A stretch of 64,000 nt of DNA, taken from the NCBI GenBank assembly GCA_022385805.1, contig MU277672.1, positions 478,012-542,011 of the forward strand. The letters are read 5' to 3'. Both the position numbers and the translations under genes were made by a program. Source of the DNA: Pilatotrama ljubarskyi (taxonomy: Eukaryota; Basidiomycota; Agaricomycetes; Polyporales; Polyporaceae). Of the stretch, positions 1-10,932 are shown in pieces (the first letter of the stretch is position 1; each line of letters begins with the position of its first letter). The notes beneath the pieces were generated by a model. The model worked only from the letters and a program-made list of their open reading frames with translations. It was not told the origin of the DNA and ran no database searches.

Positions 1-850
1 CATTGGCGTTGCGAAACACATGTGCAACGGCGACAGTGAGCATGGCTTAGGCTTTCCGGCACCGTGGCCCTCGCTGATGTGAGACACCCTTCCAGTCGAC
101 AACGCGGTCTCGCTCGTCCTCCCACCCGACACCGGATCGCCGCTGCAGCAGATTCTGGCGCTCGTAAATCGATCGGACTCTATTGCTGTCAAGAGCGAAG
201 GAACCCGTGTACTGGTCAACGCTGTGAAGTCGTTATGGTCGACCGATCCGAAGACGCTGGACGAGGAGAAAACGAAGAAGCGGGACGCCGCTATGAAGGT
301 CATCGTGACGGAGCCATGTGTTTCTGCGCTAGCCCGACTAATAGGGAGGAGCAAGAGGTACCCAACGCTCATCAACGAGGGCGTCGTTGCGCTGTCATTG
401 ATCAGCACGCACCCGAACGGTGGTACGGTCGAGCCCTTCATGCCGCCGCGCAGCAGTGAAGCTCACGTTCATATGACAGGAACGTTGGTTCTGGACTCGC
501 TTCTCAATCCACTGCCAACGGAGGCGATCCGGTCGACCTCCCAGCCGCTCTCAGCCGTCTCGACCACGGAGGCCTCTCCGGTTGTAGGGCCTCGGCGTGC
601 CCTCGACATGCTCATCAGCGTGCTGCGTGAAGGCAGCACGAACATGCCGCCTGAGGTGCGGGCGAACGTGTGCGCGTTGCTCGGCCACCTGGGCCGGAAG
701 GGGGTCGTCGCGGAGAACAGGTCGACCGATTTGCAGCGAATGAAGGACAGCACGCGCGAGCTCATCGAGGGGCTGGCCCGCGAGACCGAGCCCCCGAGTA
801 ACCCGAGGGTTGTGGCAGCGGCGAAGCGGGCTCTGGAGGCGTGGGCGTGA
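1..850 (+). CDS. ARM-repeat protein, C-terminal part (RAP1GDS1/SmgGDS-like), 5' truncated
   Basis: This gene is cut by the left edge. The readable part joins about <1..35 and 96..850 across an intron with a GTGAGC donor and a TTCCAG acceptor; the join keeps frame and gives about 260 residues ending at the TGA at 848-850. The protein is built of short hydrophobic helix pairs, with stretches such as ALARLIGRSKRYPTLINEG and VRANVCALLGHLGRKG, which is the look of Armadillo repeats. Such proteins act as protein-binding scaffolds; the fungal family that fits best is the RAP1GDS1 (SmgGDS) group, which handles small GTPases. That family name is an inference from overall look, and UNC-45/She4-type or other ARM proteins are alternatives. 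No catalytic motif is expected or seen. Confidence 0.6.
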
Positions 851-1355
851 GCGGGTGTCGGGTGGTCATCTTTAGGGTGTCACTTACGGGAATACTGTGG
901 TCTAGCCGTACCAGCACATTTGTATTTCCAGTGTACTTCTTGGATCCTGCGGCATGCTATCGATTGCATATGTCCTGACTGCACCTTCATGTTGGCCACT
1001 CAACGCCTCCAATATAGCTGCAGTGGCTTTTATGTAAGGATGGGGCTGGATGCTCTCGATGTCGATGCCCCGTTGCGTGAGCGACTCAGACTCAAGCGCT
1101 GTGTGACTATGTCCGGCTTCCGGCATTCACGCCGTTCCGGAGAGCGCTCGGCAAAGTGATCGGTGGCTGAGCGTATCCCGCCCAGCTCGCGGACAGTGCG
1201 CGGCCGCCTACACACAACTTCGACGACAAGATCGTCGGCAACGCCGACCGTTCTACAGACTCTGCCCTCGAACCGCCCTGGTCCTTCGTGGCCATTGATG
1301 CACCATATTGGCTCATAATATTCATAGACGCCTCTCTGCTAAAGTTTCAATCAAA
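851..1355. other. Intergenic, promoter side of the hydrolase gene
   Basis: Short unrelated reading frames only. It would hold the 3' end of the ARM gene and the promoter and 5' UTR of the hydrolase. No clear TATA or CCAAT element stands out. Confidence 0.5.
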
Positions 1356-3156
1356 ATGGGTGCTTTCTTCAGCCTGTTCTCTGCCGCGTACTACATACCC
1401 AAGCTCTACTTCGGGTCGGTGCCTGCTACCGTTGCTGCAAGGAGCTCTGGAAGCTCGAAGGCAGTGGAACGAGTGACGCTGCGCGACTTCATTCAACTGC
1501 GGTGTCCATCATTGTTCACGCAATTCCGCCCAGCTTGGTGGCTCCGCAGGTATGGTTGTGTTTCTGTCCAAAGGGCGCGTACGGAAGGCTGAAAAGGCTG
1601 CATCACGCAGCGGGCATATGCAGACCGCATACTGCGTGCTCGGTGATTTTTCGAGAATAGACAAAGTAGAATATGATAGGTGAGTCCATCACCTCGAATT
1701 CCTAGACTTCGCACATGAGTACGCGCTCTGACAGGCGTCCGCATTCAATGACAGAAAGCTTCTCCGTACACTTGATGGCGGGACCATGTAAGCGTGGAAA
1801 ATTCATCACGTTCATTGCGCTTGTCCACCTGCTGAGCCTTGGCGTTTCAAGTGGAATTGACCTGACGCCTCCGGCCCAGGACCGCACCCTCAACGATGAC
1901 ACGCCCATCATTGTGGTCCTCCATGGCTTAACAGGAGGTACGACAAATACACCGGGTGTCGGCGCGTACCAGTCCTCACCTCTGACTGGCAGGTTCCCAT
2001 GAGTCATATGTGCGATCCATTCTGGCCCCAGCTTGCACGCCTGTAGAGCAAGGCGGTCTGGGGTACCGAGGGATCGTGGTCAACTTTCGCGGGTGTAAGC
2101 AGATCTCGTCTTCGCCAAATGAGCGGCTTCTTCATAGATCTGACTTATTGGCGTACGTGGTCCAGGTGCCGGCGTGCCTCTCACAAGCCCGCAGTTGTAT
2201 TCGGCGCTGCATACCGATGACATTCGAGTGGCTGTCATGTACATCAAGAAGATGTACCCTAAGGCCCCCCTCATAGGTGTCGGCTTCTCGCTTGGCGCAA
2301 ACGTGCTCACACGGTACCTTGCTGAGGAAGGCGAGAACAGCCGACTCGTCGCAGGCTGTGCATTGGCTTGCGTAGGTCCAACTTTCTCGTTGTTTCGCTC
2401 ATTCAAAAGCTAAGCCTCGTGTTTTGCCACCTACTAGCCGTGGGATACCGTCGCGTCTAGTGATCAGTACGTCCGATCTTCTCGACGAGTTCGGCACGCT
2501 GACCCAGATCTACGTTTAGTCTGGAAAGGCACTTTTTCCACCGGCACGTGTATTCCAGGGGAATGGCCCGAAACCTGCAGAAGGTCGTCGCGCGACACAT
2601 GGAGGCGTTGTCAAAGTTCCCAGACTCCCTTGCTTGGAAGGCGGTCAAGGCAGCAAGCGTCAAGAAGAACATGACGCTGCTCGAATTCGATGACACCGTC
2701 ACACGGGTTGTTGGAGGTTCTTCCCCGCCTTTCCCATTTCCGACTGCGCACGACTACTACCGTGCTGCCTCGAGCCATCGGGTGCTTGGCGATATTCGCG
2801 TGCCATTCCTCGCCCTGAACGCTGAAGACGACCCCATCGTCAGCAGCTTCCCCGTCGGAGAAGCAGACAACGGCTGGGTCGTGCTTGGGCGTACCAACGG
2901 AGGAGGGCATTTGGGCTGGTTTGAAGCTGGCGGACATTTCGGGGAGTTGCATAGGTGGATTCGCAAGCCCGTGCTCGAGTGGGTCCACGCGATGGGCGAC
3001 GACCTAGTCCCTGAAGGCGAGCGCGGACGGCCGACTCATGAAGTTGACGGATTCCTCAAGGAGATCGGTCGAGATGACATTGGCTGCAAGGAGATTGAAG
3101 GTGGAGGCCACGTTGTCGGTGTGGAGGGCGAGGAAGGTCTTCTTGCCGGACTATAG
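1356..3156 (+). CDS. Alpha/beta hydrolase, ABHD1/ABHD3/EMB8 family
   Basis: A 451-residue protein from eight exons: 1356..1549, 1611..1679, 1755..1787, 1852..1937, 1993..2094, 2166..2371, 2438..2466 and 2520..3156 (sum 1356 nt, exactly in frame). Family hallmarks occur in order: SGHMQTAYC near the N-terminus, DGGTIGIDLTPP, the oxyanion-loop segment VVLHGLTGGSHESYVR, the nucleophile elbow GVGFSLGANVLTRYLAEEG (catalytic Ser), CPWDT, HVYSRGMARNLQ, the acid in LALNAEDDPIV (Asp) and the base in GGGHLGWFE (His), so the triad is complete. Yeast relatives Eht1, Eeb1 and YMR210W are acyl-ester or monoacylglycerol hydrolases/acyltransferases; the animal relative ABHD3 cleaves medium-chain phospholipids. 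The start is the first ATG of the frame giving the conserved hydrophobic N-terminus. Two exons are tiny (33 and 29 nt). The stop lies only 94 bp from the stop of the convergent gene GIR2. Exact substrate cannot be told. Confidence 0.93.
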
Positions 3157-3250
3157 CTCTGGCTACAGCATAGAGGGACGATCGATTCTAGACTACAGCG
3201 TGGTGGGCGTATACAGCAAATTGCTACAGATCCAAGAGACGTGGGCTATT

Positions 3251-4299
3251 TCAGTCACTGTCGCTGAACGTGACTCGGTCTTCTTCATTCTCGTCTTCTT
3301 CCCTAGTAGTCCGGTCGTATTGGCTGATGTCGACTGAGACGGCGTCCTCGTCGCCGACGTCCTCGTCCAGCGTGCCGAGAGTCCTGTCGCGTTCGAACAG
3401 CTGGCGGCCTAGCGAATTCTGCTCAGCGTCGCTTCACGTGCTCATGCCATGGGCACCTACCGGACAGGCGCGTTTGCATCTTCTTGTACTCTTCTCTTTC
3501 CTTTGGCGACATGCCCTTGAGCTTCTCCTCCTCTTCACGGGCGCGCTTGGCCGCCATCTCCTTCTCAAACTTGATCTTCCATGCTTTGAACGATTCTACC
3601 GTCACAGGAGTACCTCGAGTCCTCGCTTCCTCCGCCTGCAAGGCCTCAGCTACAGCTCACGGGAGGTAGGTTGGACATACCTCGAGCGCCCGCCGCTCCT
3701 TCTCTTCCTCTTCTCGCCGTTTTCGTTCCTCTCTCTCGCGCATCAGTCCAGATAACCGCTCCCGTAAGTGGGTGACCAGCGTAAAAGTCATAGCCATCCC
3801 GAGATTTTCTTCTCCCTATGGAGATGTAAGACGTCAACAGGTTCTTGACGTGCAGCAGCATACACACCACTTTCTGAAGCTCGTCGTGGAGATGATTGAT
3901 CTCGGCCTCATCGAGCTCACCCTGCGTCGCCTCTAAGGTGAACTTTGGCAGTGCATCTGGGTAGTCGTCCGTGTACTCGACGTCGAGCGTCAAGGCGACT
4001 GCGAGATCGACCACGGCACTGGTCAGTCAGTAAACCGCGATGAGCTCTCAGGAGACTACGTACGAGGCTCTACGCCATCGACAGGGTCGTCAGGCTCAAC
4101 CTCTATCCGAATTTCCCTTTCCGATAATTCTTTGCATGAGTCTCAGCTTGACATGACCGCAGCATGGGTAGGGTGGGACGCACTTGTAAGCTCGGTTGGG
4201 TAGATCGATTCGAGTACCTGAGACGCGATGTCAGCGAGGTTTCCTTCGTTCCTGCGTGTAGCGCACCTCGAACTCCTCGGCTAGTACTTGTGCGGACAT
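3251..4299 (-). CDS. GIR2: RWD-domain protein GIR2 / RWDD1 (DFRP2)
   Basis: Reading the minus strand, the protein starts MSAQVLAEEFEVLESIYPTE (start at 4299), continues with LSEREIRIEVEPDDPVDG, then AVALTLDVEYTDDYPDALP. This is the RWD domain with its YPxxxP core. A long charged helix follows (MREREERKRREEEKERR) and then the conserved block TRGTPVTVESFKAWKIKFE, KEREEYKKMQTRLSGRQLFE, and an acidic tail ending at a TGA at 3251-3253. About six short introns interrupt it; the first exon is only 33 nt. In yeast, Gir2 binds Rbg2 (a DRG GTPase) and Gcn1 and dampens or tunes Gcn2 activation on stalled ribosomes; the C-terminal block is the DRG-binding DFRP region. It is divergent from MRP21 with 243 bp between start codons and nearly abuts the hydrolase gene at its 3' end. 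Cytosolic. Confidence 0.9.
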
Positions 4300-4542
4300 G
4301 GAGAAGAAGGAGAACTGGTATCCGACCTGATGATCCTGAAGCCGGGGATGGCAGTGGTACTTTGGTGGTACTGCATCTGAGTACTCTCAGGTACGAAGGG
4401 AGTGGCCGGGGTACTGGCTCTTCGCCCCGGCGCTCCGGCCTGCGCAGAAACGATCGTCTGCGCCGACTCTGACAACCTGTTCCTCCTTCCTCCCAGCGGG
4501 CACCGACCTGTCACTCACGGTGTCCCCAGCCTCCTCGGCGTC
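4300..4542. promoter_or_regulatory. Shared divergent promoter of GIR2 and MRP21
   Basis: Only 243 bp separate the two divergent start codons, so both core promoters and both 5' UTRs must fit here. No canonical TATA box is visible; both genes look like TATA-less housekeeping genes. Inferred from gene layout. Confidence 0.55.
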
Positions 4543-5179
4543 ATGCTCTCCAATCTCCGCAAGGTCGCACCGTCGGTCCTGAAGCAGTGCCGCACACTTC
4601 CTGCCGCTCAATCTAGGCCACCGGCTCGCACATTGGCTACCAGTTCTGTTCTCAGAGAATCATCGCAAGTCACGCCCGTCTGGTTCAGGACAGCGCAGCG
4701 CGCGAACACCCCATGGGGCTACCTCGTAGATGCGTTCAAGGAAAATAACAAGGCGAAGCCCGCGACTCCCGAAGCAATCTGGAGAGAGAGGGAGAACACC
4801 GAAGTGAAGCGCCTGCCCAAACCCAATGATGCATATTCCGGTAAGTCGAATCTCACTATCGACACGTTGCGACAAGGTCCGATGGCATTCCTAGGCCGCA
4901 GCGTGACCGTAATCAACCACGATGTCTCGTTTGCCTTGACGAAACTCAAGGGCATCCTCGCGGTCAACGCCGTTCGGCAGACCAACGTGCGGGACGAGAG
5001 GCACGAGAAGAAGGGCGAAAAGCGTAATCGTCTCAAGAGTCAGCGCTGGAGGAGGCGCTTTGCGCATGAGGTACGCCTTGGTCTCCGGTGGATTACCCTT
5101 CTTTCATTAATCGGCATTGGACTCGCAGGTGAGGAAGAAGGTGCAGCTCGTCAATGAGATTCGTGCCCGCGGAGCATGA
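4543..5179 (+). CDS. MRP21: Mitochondrial small-subunit ribosomal protein bS21m (MRP21)
   Basis: Exons 4543..5070 and 5129..5179 encode 192 residues. The N-terminus (MLSNLRKVAPSVLKQCRTLP, with many Arg and no acid) is a mitochondrial presequence. The S21-type domain lies in the C-terminal half: YSGKSNLTIDTLRQGPMAFL, then a run of Arg/Lys around EKRNRLKSQRWRRRF, and after the intron VRKKVQLVNEIRARGA and stop. bS21 proteins are short, highly basic and sit on the platform of the small ribosomal subunit near the mRNA exit. The ATG at 4543 was chosen because it opens the presequence; the reading frame stays open upstream to 4402, but that region lies in the GIR2 promoter. Divergent from GIR2, another translation-related gene. 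Confidence 0.88.
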
Positions 5180-6179
5180 CGGGAGTTCGACACCCTTTCC
5201 ATACATGTCTTCATAGCGGCCCGCCGCAGGCACTTCGGATTACAATACAGTATGTACTCCAGCTTTGACGATAATCAGTTCAGTCTTCCGTCGGACCGCC
5301 TGACCCTCCCGAGGACGCGGCGTTCGGAAGAGGCACGCCGCTGCATCAGCAGATAGGGGCTGCACTCAAACTGCGAGGTTTCAGATGCATGAATGTGTTG
5401 TGCAGCTGGGGGTTACTCGTGTGCGGGGCGCAAGTGCGCGACTTGTGATGGCTTGGTCGCTTTATTGGGTGCCGGAAGGATCTAGTTGCCTATGCATATC
5501 CCGCAGGTACTTTCATTTCGCCCTCGTCCCGATGTGAAGGCTAATGTGTTGGCGGGTGTTGGTAGAACTATGTACCTAAACCGTCGAGACGGCATGTCGG
5601 GGTCCAGATCTCGGAGTGCTACCAACCCAAACATGTGTTGGCCACGCACAAGGCCTCGTGGAGAGCACGCTCAAGATACTCGAGATTTTATCGACTTTCC
5701 TGGTCGCTTTGGCGCATCGGTGTGAAGACAATGGTCCGAAAAAGCCAACGAACGACGCTTCGATGCTACGCTCAAGACGCCTGTTGATTCGGATGGCATT
5801 TTGACGCCTTCTCAGGGATGCCAGCTTCCGTCCGCCGGACTGCGTGCAGCTTCCTCCGGCCTACCGACGACATCGCCCATACATTATTCAGCAAATTTTG
5901 ATCGAGTTTCCACAGATGCAGCCCCGCAACAGCTATGTGGCCTCACTTGCATATGGCATGAGTGAGGGGCCCCAAGCCTCACCGCGCAGGTTCACCCGGC
6001 TTGGGCGAGAACGCGGTCAACATGCAACCTGATTAGGCCTACTGCTGGCCTCGCTTCAAGTCAAGTGATGCGCACCGTCCCGTACATATAGCCCGTCGGC
6101 AGTTGGCCCTGGTCCGAAAAGCCAGCCGCACCCCCCTCTCCGAGTCAAGTCGACCCCACTTTCTACCGTACCATTCAAG
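5180..6179. other. Intergenic, no gene seen
   Basis: One kilobase with only short scattered frames on both strands (longest about 79 codons, composition unlike a protein). It carries the MRP21 3' region and, at the right end, the promoter of the small gene at 6180. Confidence 0.5.
6085..6091 (+). promoter_or_regulatory. TATA-like element upstream of the small gene
   Basis: The sequence CATATAG lies about 90 bp before the ATG at 6180, a plausible core-promoter distance for a fungal gene. Weak match; supports rather than proves the gene model. Confidence 0.3.
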
Positions 6180-6546
6180 ATGTGCTACAACGTAAGTCGC
6201 CCAGATAGACGGCCTATCACGAGTTCTGACACGCAGCTTTACAGGTAATTGACGGCAAACTTCACCTTCTTTGCCAGCACTTTATTCCGATGTCGACTCG
6301 CCAGCAAGACTGCCTTCGACCGAACTGTTTGTTTAGCAGAAACCACGCGCACCCAGTCGGTGAGCCCACTATCCCTCGCCCTCGTTGTCGATCTCGCACT
6401 GATGAGTACCTTGTGCAGGCTGCAGGTCTTCCTCCTGCACGCGGATGATGCAGCCGCCGCAGCGCAACCCCATCAGGATCCACGAGAGCCTGTGCGCGGA
6501 TTGCGTCATGCGCGGCGAGCCTCGAGGGGCGCTGAAATGCTCATAA
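6180..6546 (+). CDS. Small Cys-bearing protein (73 aa), unknown function
   Basis: Too fragmented for a simple ORF search, but three exons join cleanly: 6180..6191, 6278..6359 and 6419..6546 (222 nt, in frame). The product starts MCYN, continues HFIPMSTRQQDCLRPNCLFS, crosses the second intron within HPVG/CRSSSCTRMM, and ends RIHESLCADCVMRGEP then ALKCS and TAA. Donors are GTAAGT and GTGAGC; acceptors GCCAG and GTGCAG. Eight cysteines, several as CxxxxC and CxxC pairs, suggest a zinc-binding or disulfide-rich fold; there is no signal peptide, so zinc or redox binding in the cytosol or nucleus is likelier than secretion. Small MCY-initial Cys proteins occur in Agaricomycete genomes as uncharacterised families; that placement is from memory of their look. 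No function is claimed. Confidence 0.5.
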
Positions 6547-7100
6547 TTCTCCCCTGCCTCACGGACGACTTACGACTACCTTTCGCGGCACACGCACGAG
6601 ATGGGCACCTCGAGTACCGGGGTGCGGCCGGCGTCGGATACGGTACGATCGGCGCTGGCGCTGGATAATGCATTCGCAGCACGGACATTGTTGTATCACA
6701 TACTTATTCTCTTGCTATGCCCCGCTTAATATGTATTCTTAACATGTCTATGCTCATGCCAAGGCCAACGCTACCTCACGTTACTGCGCCAGAGTGGCTT
6801 GTTGAACTAAGTACGCATCGGGCCGCCGGCCCCACTGCGCCCTTCGAGCCGCGTGATTGTGACTGTAACGCCGCGGAATTGGGTGGCGCACTGCGAGACC
6901 GGCGCCTTGTTCCGTTCTGGTCCAGTCTTGTCCTCGATCCACGTTCTTCCTTGTCTGCAACGCCTTGTTGTAGCAACACAAGCCGTTTAGGCTTCTTCAT
7001 GCGGTTACCACGGATACTGTGCAGTGCACGGAATTGCGGGCGGCAGTGGCCTTCATAAAGTCGAGCGGCCCAGCACTCGCCTTCCTCACCTTCCGCCACC
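6547..7100. other. Intergenic, promoter of the gene at 7101
   Basis: No supported gene. Overlapping shadow frames on both strands (for example 6717..7058 and the opposite 6776..7126) lack family motifs and sit directly upstream of a good start codon. Confidence 0.45.
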
Positions 7101-9088
7101 ATGACTAGCACCAGCGCCGAGCGCATGGCTGCCGCACTCGAGCAGACTCGTAAACTCCCTTACCGTAGCTTCTTTCGACCTAACATACTCTCCGGCTTCT
7201 TCTCAGGCATGCTCGCCCACCATGACCTCCGATCATATGCCAAGTCCGCCGTACTCCCCAAAATGGACCTCAGTCCATCCCTGCCGCCGTTACCCCCGCC
7301 AGGTCACAGGAGTCATGCGAATCGGTTGGCCATTGAGTCAGAGTTGTACAGACATCTCGAGTCCATGTACAACATCGAAGGCTTCGCGCAGACCGTGGTA
7401 GAGTGTACGCGCATCTCGCCTGACTGGCTACGGCATCTGACTGTAAACCTGCAGTTTCGATGATCAATCTGCCTATGGAACGGCGTGGAGACTCCGACTA
7501 CGACGCGGACAATGGGGGCGGTATCACTGTCGCCGCATCGGGCTTTCAGATCAACGGTTTCGCCCCTATAGGGAAGCCGGCCGACGTTGACCGGTGCGTC
7601 CGGTGGCACGCTCATACCTTCTCTAGCCTTACCTCTCTCTCATAGAGTGTTGAGATGGGTTATGGAGTACCCGCTCTCCACAGTCAACCACATGATGCAT
7701 CTCGTCTACCCTGTACTGGCCGACTGGACGATACAGGAAGGCAAGGATGAAGACTACGATAAGCAACTCTTCCGATGGGCACGGTGGGGTCGGGATGAGA
7801 CGACTATTACTGAGGCCGAAGACACTTGGGCGGAGTCGGTGATGATTTTCGTCCAGCCCCCCTGGATTCTCACGGAAGCCGATTTGGAGGCGTTTGTGAG
7901 GTGCCCGACCGTACGTCTCTAAATGCCTTGTATTAAGGCAATGCTCGCTCACAAGATACGCAGTTCCCGCCTTCGAATACGCGAAGGAAGTTGAAGAGCA
8001 ACGAGAGATTGTGGGGAAAGGTAATGTTGACGCATTGGCTCAAATAAGGGCTCTTCGCTCACCATGGCTCAGATCTGGGATATGTGTGCCCAGAAACATT
8101 CTCGCTGGTTCGTGCTCACGACATATTGGGGCTGGGTTTTCGGGTGCTTCTCTTCAGGTGCGCAGCCTCCTTGGCCAGTGTAGGCTATTGATCATCATAC
8201 CAAACCCCAGGACGGACCTGCGCCTTCACATCCAGAATCATCCCTTTCGACTCCACCGAACCCACGATAGTGCAATGCCTCTTCTTCTGGTTCAACTCCG
8301 CCCTCAGGCCACAACTCCAGCCGGTGGGCGCATGGACCATCCCTGAGGTCAGTGGAGAGGTCGCAAACTATGACATGCAACTCCCCTGCACGTATCGCTC
8401 GATTTTCCGCCTGCGCAAGCGGTTGAAGGAGCGCGATGCGCTGCTCGCCTTCGCGCGGCAGCCCTCGCGCTGAAGCCGTGGCCGGAGGTTGCCGTCTTTG
8501 CATTCAAACGCGGGCTGTTCAGGACTGTTCTCACCACCGGTCCATTCACGTAGGTGCCCGAACCCGTCGACGTTTTCGAAGATGTCTCAATGCCAGTCCA
8601 TAATGGCAGCGTGGTTATGGAGGAATCCGAGAGCAGCTGGCACGCACGGAGCGATGGTCAGTCAAGCTCCTGCCGGTGATGTGCCCGCGTCTGACTGAAA
8701 GCGCCGTTGTCCTGCCTCGATAGCCCGTTCCCATACGCCCTCTGCCGTCGACTCGGACGACGAGGATGCCAACACCGTCATCTACCAGCTCCTCCCAGAC
8801 GCGATTGCGAACGGGAGGCTTCCACAAGACAACGAGGTGATCGCCAGCTGGATGGGCGGTGTCCAGGCGGGGGAAATACCCTATGCGTTCTTCCAAGGCC
8901 CCCCACCGCCGCAGTCGGAGGCATCGTCTGGCATGTCGGTCACGACGGTCTCCTCGGTGTCGACGGTGCGCGAACTGCTGGGCGCGGACCAGCGTCATGG
9001 CGCATATATGACGGGACCTGTGCGGGAGGTGAGGTTGGACTACAACTATGCCGGAGGGGCCAGCGAGGCCAGTGGTTCATGGACCTAG
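7101..9088 (+). CDS. Uncharacterised basidiomycete protein, multi-exon
   Basis: The start codon has a strong context (GCCACCATGA). Clear exons: 7101..7404, 7455..7593, 7646..7910, 7964..8020, then from about 8076 to 8158, a segment from about 8211, and a last exon of about 8731..9088. Readable protein includes KLPYRSFFRPNILSGFF, HHDLRSYAKSAVLPKMDLSP, VLRWVMEYPLSTVNHMMHLV, ILTEADLEAFVRCPT, FVLTTYWGWVFGCFS, PFDSTEPTIVQCLFFWFNSA, ALKPWPEVAVFAFKRGLF and RLPQDNEVIASWMGGVQAGE. Intron borders between about 8340 and 8560 are uncertain. The aromatic-rich core around TYWGWVFG looks like a conserved but unnamed family seen in Agaricomycetes. There is no signal peptide and no catalytic motif I can name. 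The C-terminal 80 residues are Ser/Pro rich and probably disordered. Function unknown. Confidence 0.7.
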
Positions 9089-9541
9089 CGTCGGCCGTGC
9101 AGTCATGGCCATGACGATACCGTCGAGTTGCTGCAAACGCTGACTCATCATGCTCTGCGAACTGCTGTCTTCTAGCATCTCTTGTACCATTGTCTCTTCT
9201 TGCTATCTGTCACTGTTATGTCATCGCGATGTTTTTGTTGGCCTGCCGGACGAGTGAATAATAGTATTGAGCTCGCCTGTCGCCTTGAAGAGACCTACAC
9301 TGGCAGTACGTTGCAGTGTCATCGACGCCGGGGGCGCTTAGCGCGCTTGTACGCTATGTGACACAGCGTACGTTGTGACATGCGCGCGTACTTGGGTCTT
9401 TCCGAACTACCATCATCGTGTAACAGCTTCGACACAAAGTGCCGCAAACTCTGCTCAGTACGTTATCCGAGCGAGAGCAATAATTCTACCGATGTAGTTG
9501 ACTGAGACTACGAGTCCAGCTGAAATTGATACCACACAGAG
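9089..9541. other. Intergenic
   Basis: 452 bp between two genes on the same strand, presumably terminator of the first and promoter of the cyclin gene. No distinct element recognised. Confidence 0.4.
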
Positions 9542-10932
9542 ATGGGCGCCACGAACCCCGCGGCAGCAACTTCACAGTGGTTGTTCCCAGCCTCCGCGTT
9601 GCACAACACGCCGAGCCGGGCGACCTCTAACATACCTCTCGAGAAAGAGCTCTACGACCGCAGTAGAGGGGTAGAGTTTCTGTATAGGCTTGGCGTGTCC
9701 CTTGGATTGTTGGTTCGTTTTGTTCTCCAGAAGGATTTCGTCGCTGAAGCGCCATGGGCAGGCCATCTTCTGCCATGTACACGGCAGCGACATGGTTCCA
9801 CCGTTTCTACATGCGATATTCAATGGAAGACTACCATCGCCAGGTTAGGGAATAAGCCGACAATTGGAACTCACGAGCTCACTTGGCTTCCAGGACGTCG
9901 CCGCATCCTGTATATTCCTAGCCACTAAAACGGAGGAATGCGGTCGTAAGCTCCGGGACGTGGCGAAGGTGGTCTGCTCCAAGGTTTCACAGATAGACAT
10001 TGCCAAGATAGGAGACGACAGCAAGGTAGGATCGGTGGGTAGGTTCTGAACGTGCTTGCTGACCGTGCTGTAGGAAGTCGAGGAGTGCCAGACTAGCATA
10101 TTGCTGACAGAGGAAGTCTTGCTGGAAGGGCTCTGCTTTGACTTCGTGGTCGACAGCCCGCAGGCTAACTTGGTCGACCTCTTCGAAGCGTGTCCTAACA
10201 GCCCGCACATTGAGGAGTGTGCATGGTCCATTGCGAACGACTCGTGAGTCTGGCGGCCGGTGACGGACCTCGGGCTCCTCAGGTTAACTGTCTCCGCAGG
10301 TATAGAACCCCGCTCTGTCTCCTTTATCCGCCACAGATCATAGCGGCCGCCTGTTACGTCCTTGCTGAGCGCGCAATCGAAGGTCCTCACTCATCGTCAT
10401 TGGACGACCGGATCGCGTCCCCTGCCCCTTCTGCTTCCCTTCCCACACCGCCATCCCACAAGTCGCAGCTATCCGGAACATCTCGCCGTGCGATCGAGCA
10501 CTTTGGCTTCAACGAGATGGAGCTGGTAAACGTAGCAGGTCAGGAAACTGCCTTTATCCACCTCGGGCACCGTTAAAGCAAACTTACCGCTAGACGCGCT
10601 GAGCATCCTGCTCGAGTACTACTGCGCGCAGGACCTGCAGGGTTCCTGCGAGTTCCTCGCCTCAGTTGCTTCCGTGGGTTTTCGTCCGCTGGTCGTCCCG
10701 CGGTCCGTCCTGACGGCAGCCTCGACATCAGATACCTCCACCACATAGCTCCGCACACCGGGAGAAGCTGTACAAACCTCTTGCACACGTTGCTGCGGCG
10801 GGAAACCTGCCTGTGAACGCCTCTACCCCCGAGCACGCTATCAACCAAGGTGCCACTCCCTCGCAAGGAGGAAACACTCCGGGAAAACCAGCCTCGGGAA
10901 GCTGGAAGCCCGTGGCGGAGCCAGCTCCATGA
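9542..10932 (+). CDS. Cyclin K/T-like cyclin (CTK2 family)
   Basis: Seven exons (9542..9708, 9762..9843, 9894..10025, 10074..10243, 10300..10538, 10594..10673, 10720..10932) give 360 residues, exactly in frame. The N-terminus WLFPASALHNTPSR, then GVEFLYRLGVSLGLPSSAMY, TAATWFHRFYMRYSMEDYHR and ASCIFLATKTEECGRKLRDV form the first cyclin box. The KTEE/K-R residues used by transcription cyclins to hold their kinase are present. A second box follows (EVLLEGLCFDFVVDSP, PPQIIAAACYVLAERAIEG), and then a Ser/Pro/Gly-rich tail. This is the layout of cyclin K/CTK2, the partner of Cdk12/Ctk1 that phosphorylates Ser2 of the RNA polymerase II tail in the nucleus. Cyclin C/SSN8 or cyclin T/PCH1 are the closest alternatives. 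It converges on POP4 with 220 bp between stops. Confidence 0.82.
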
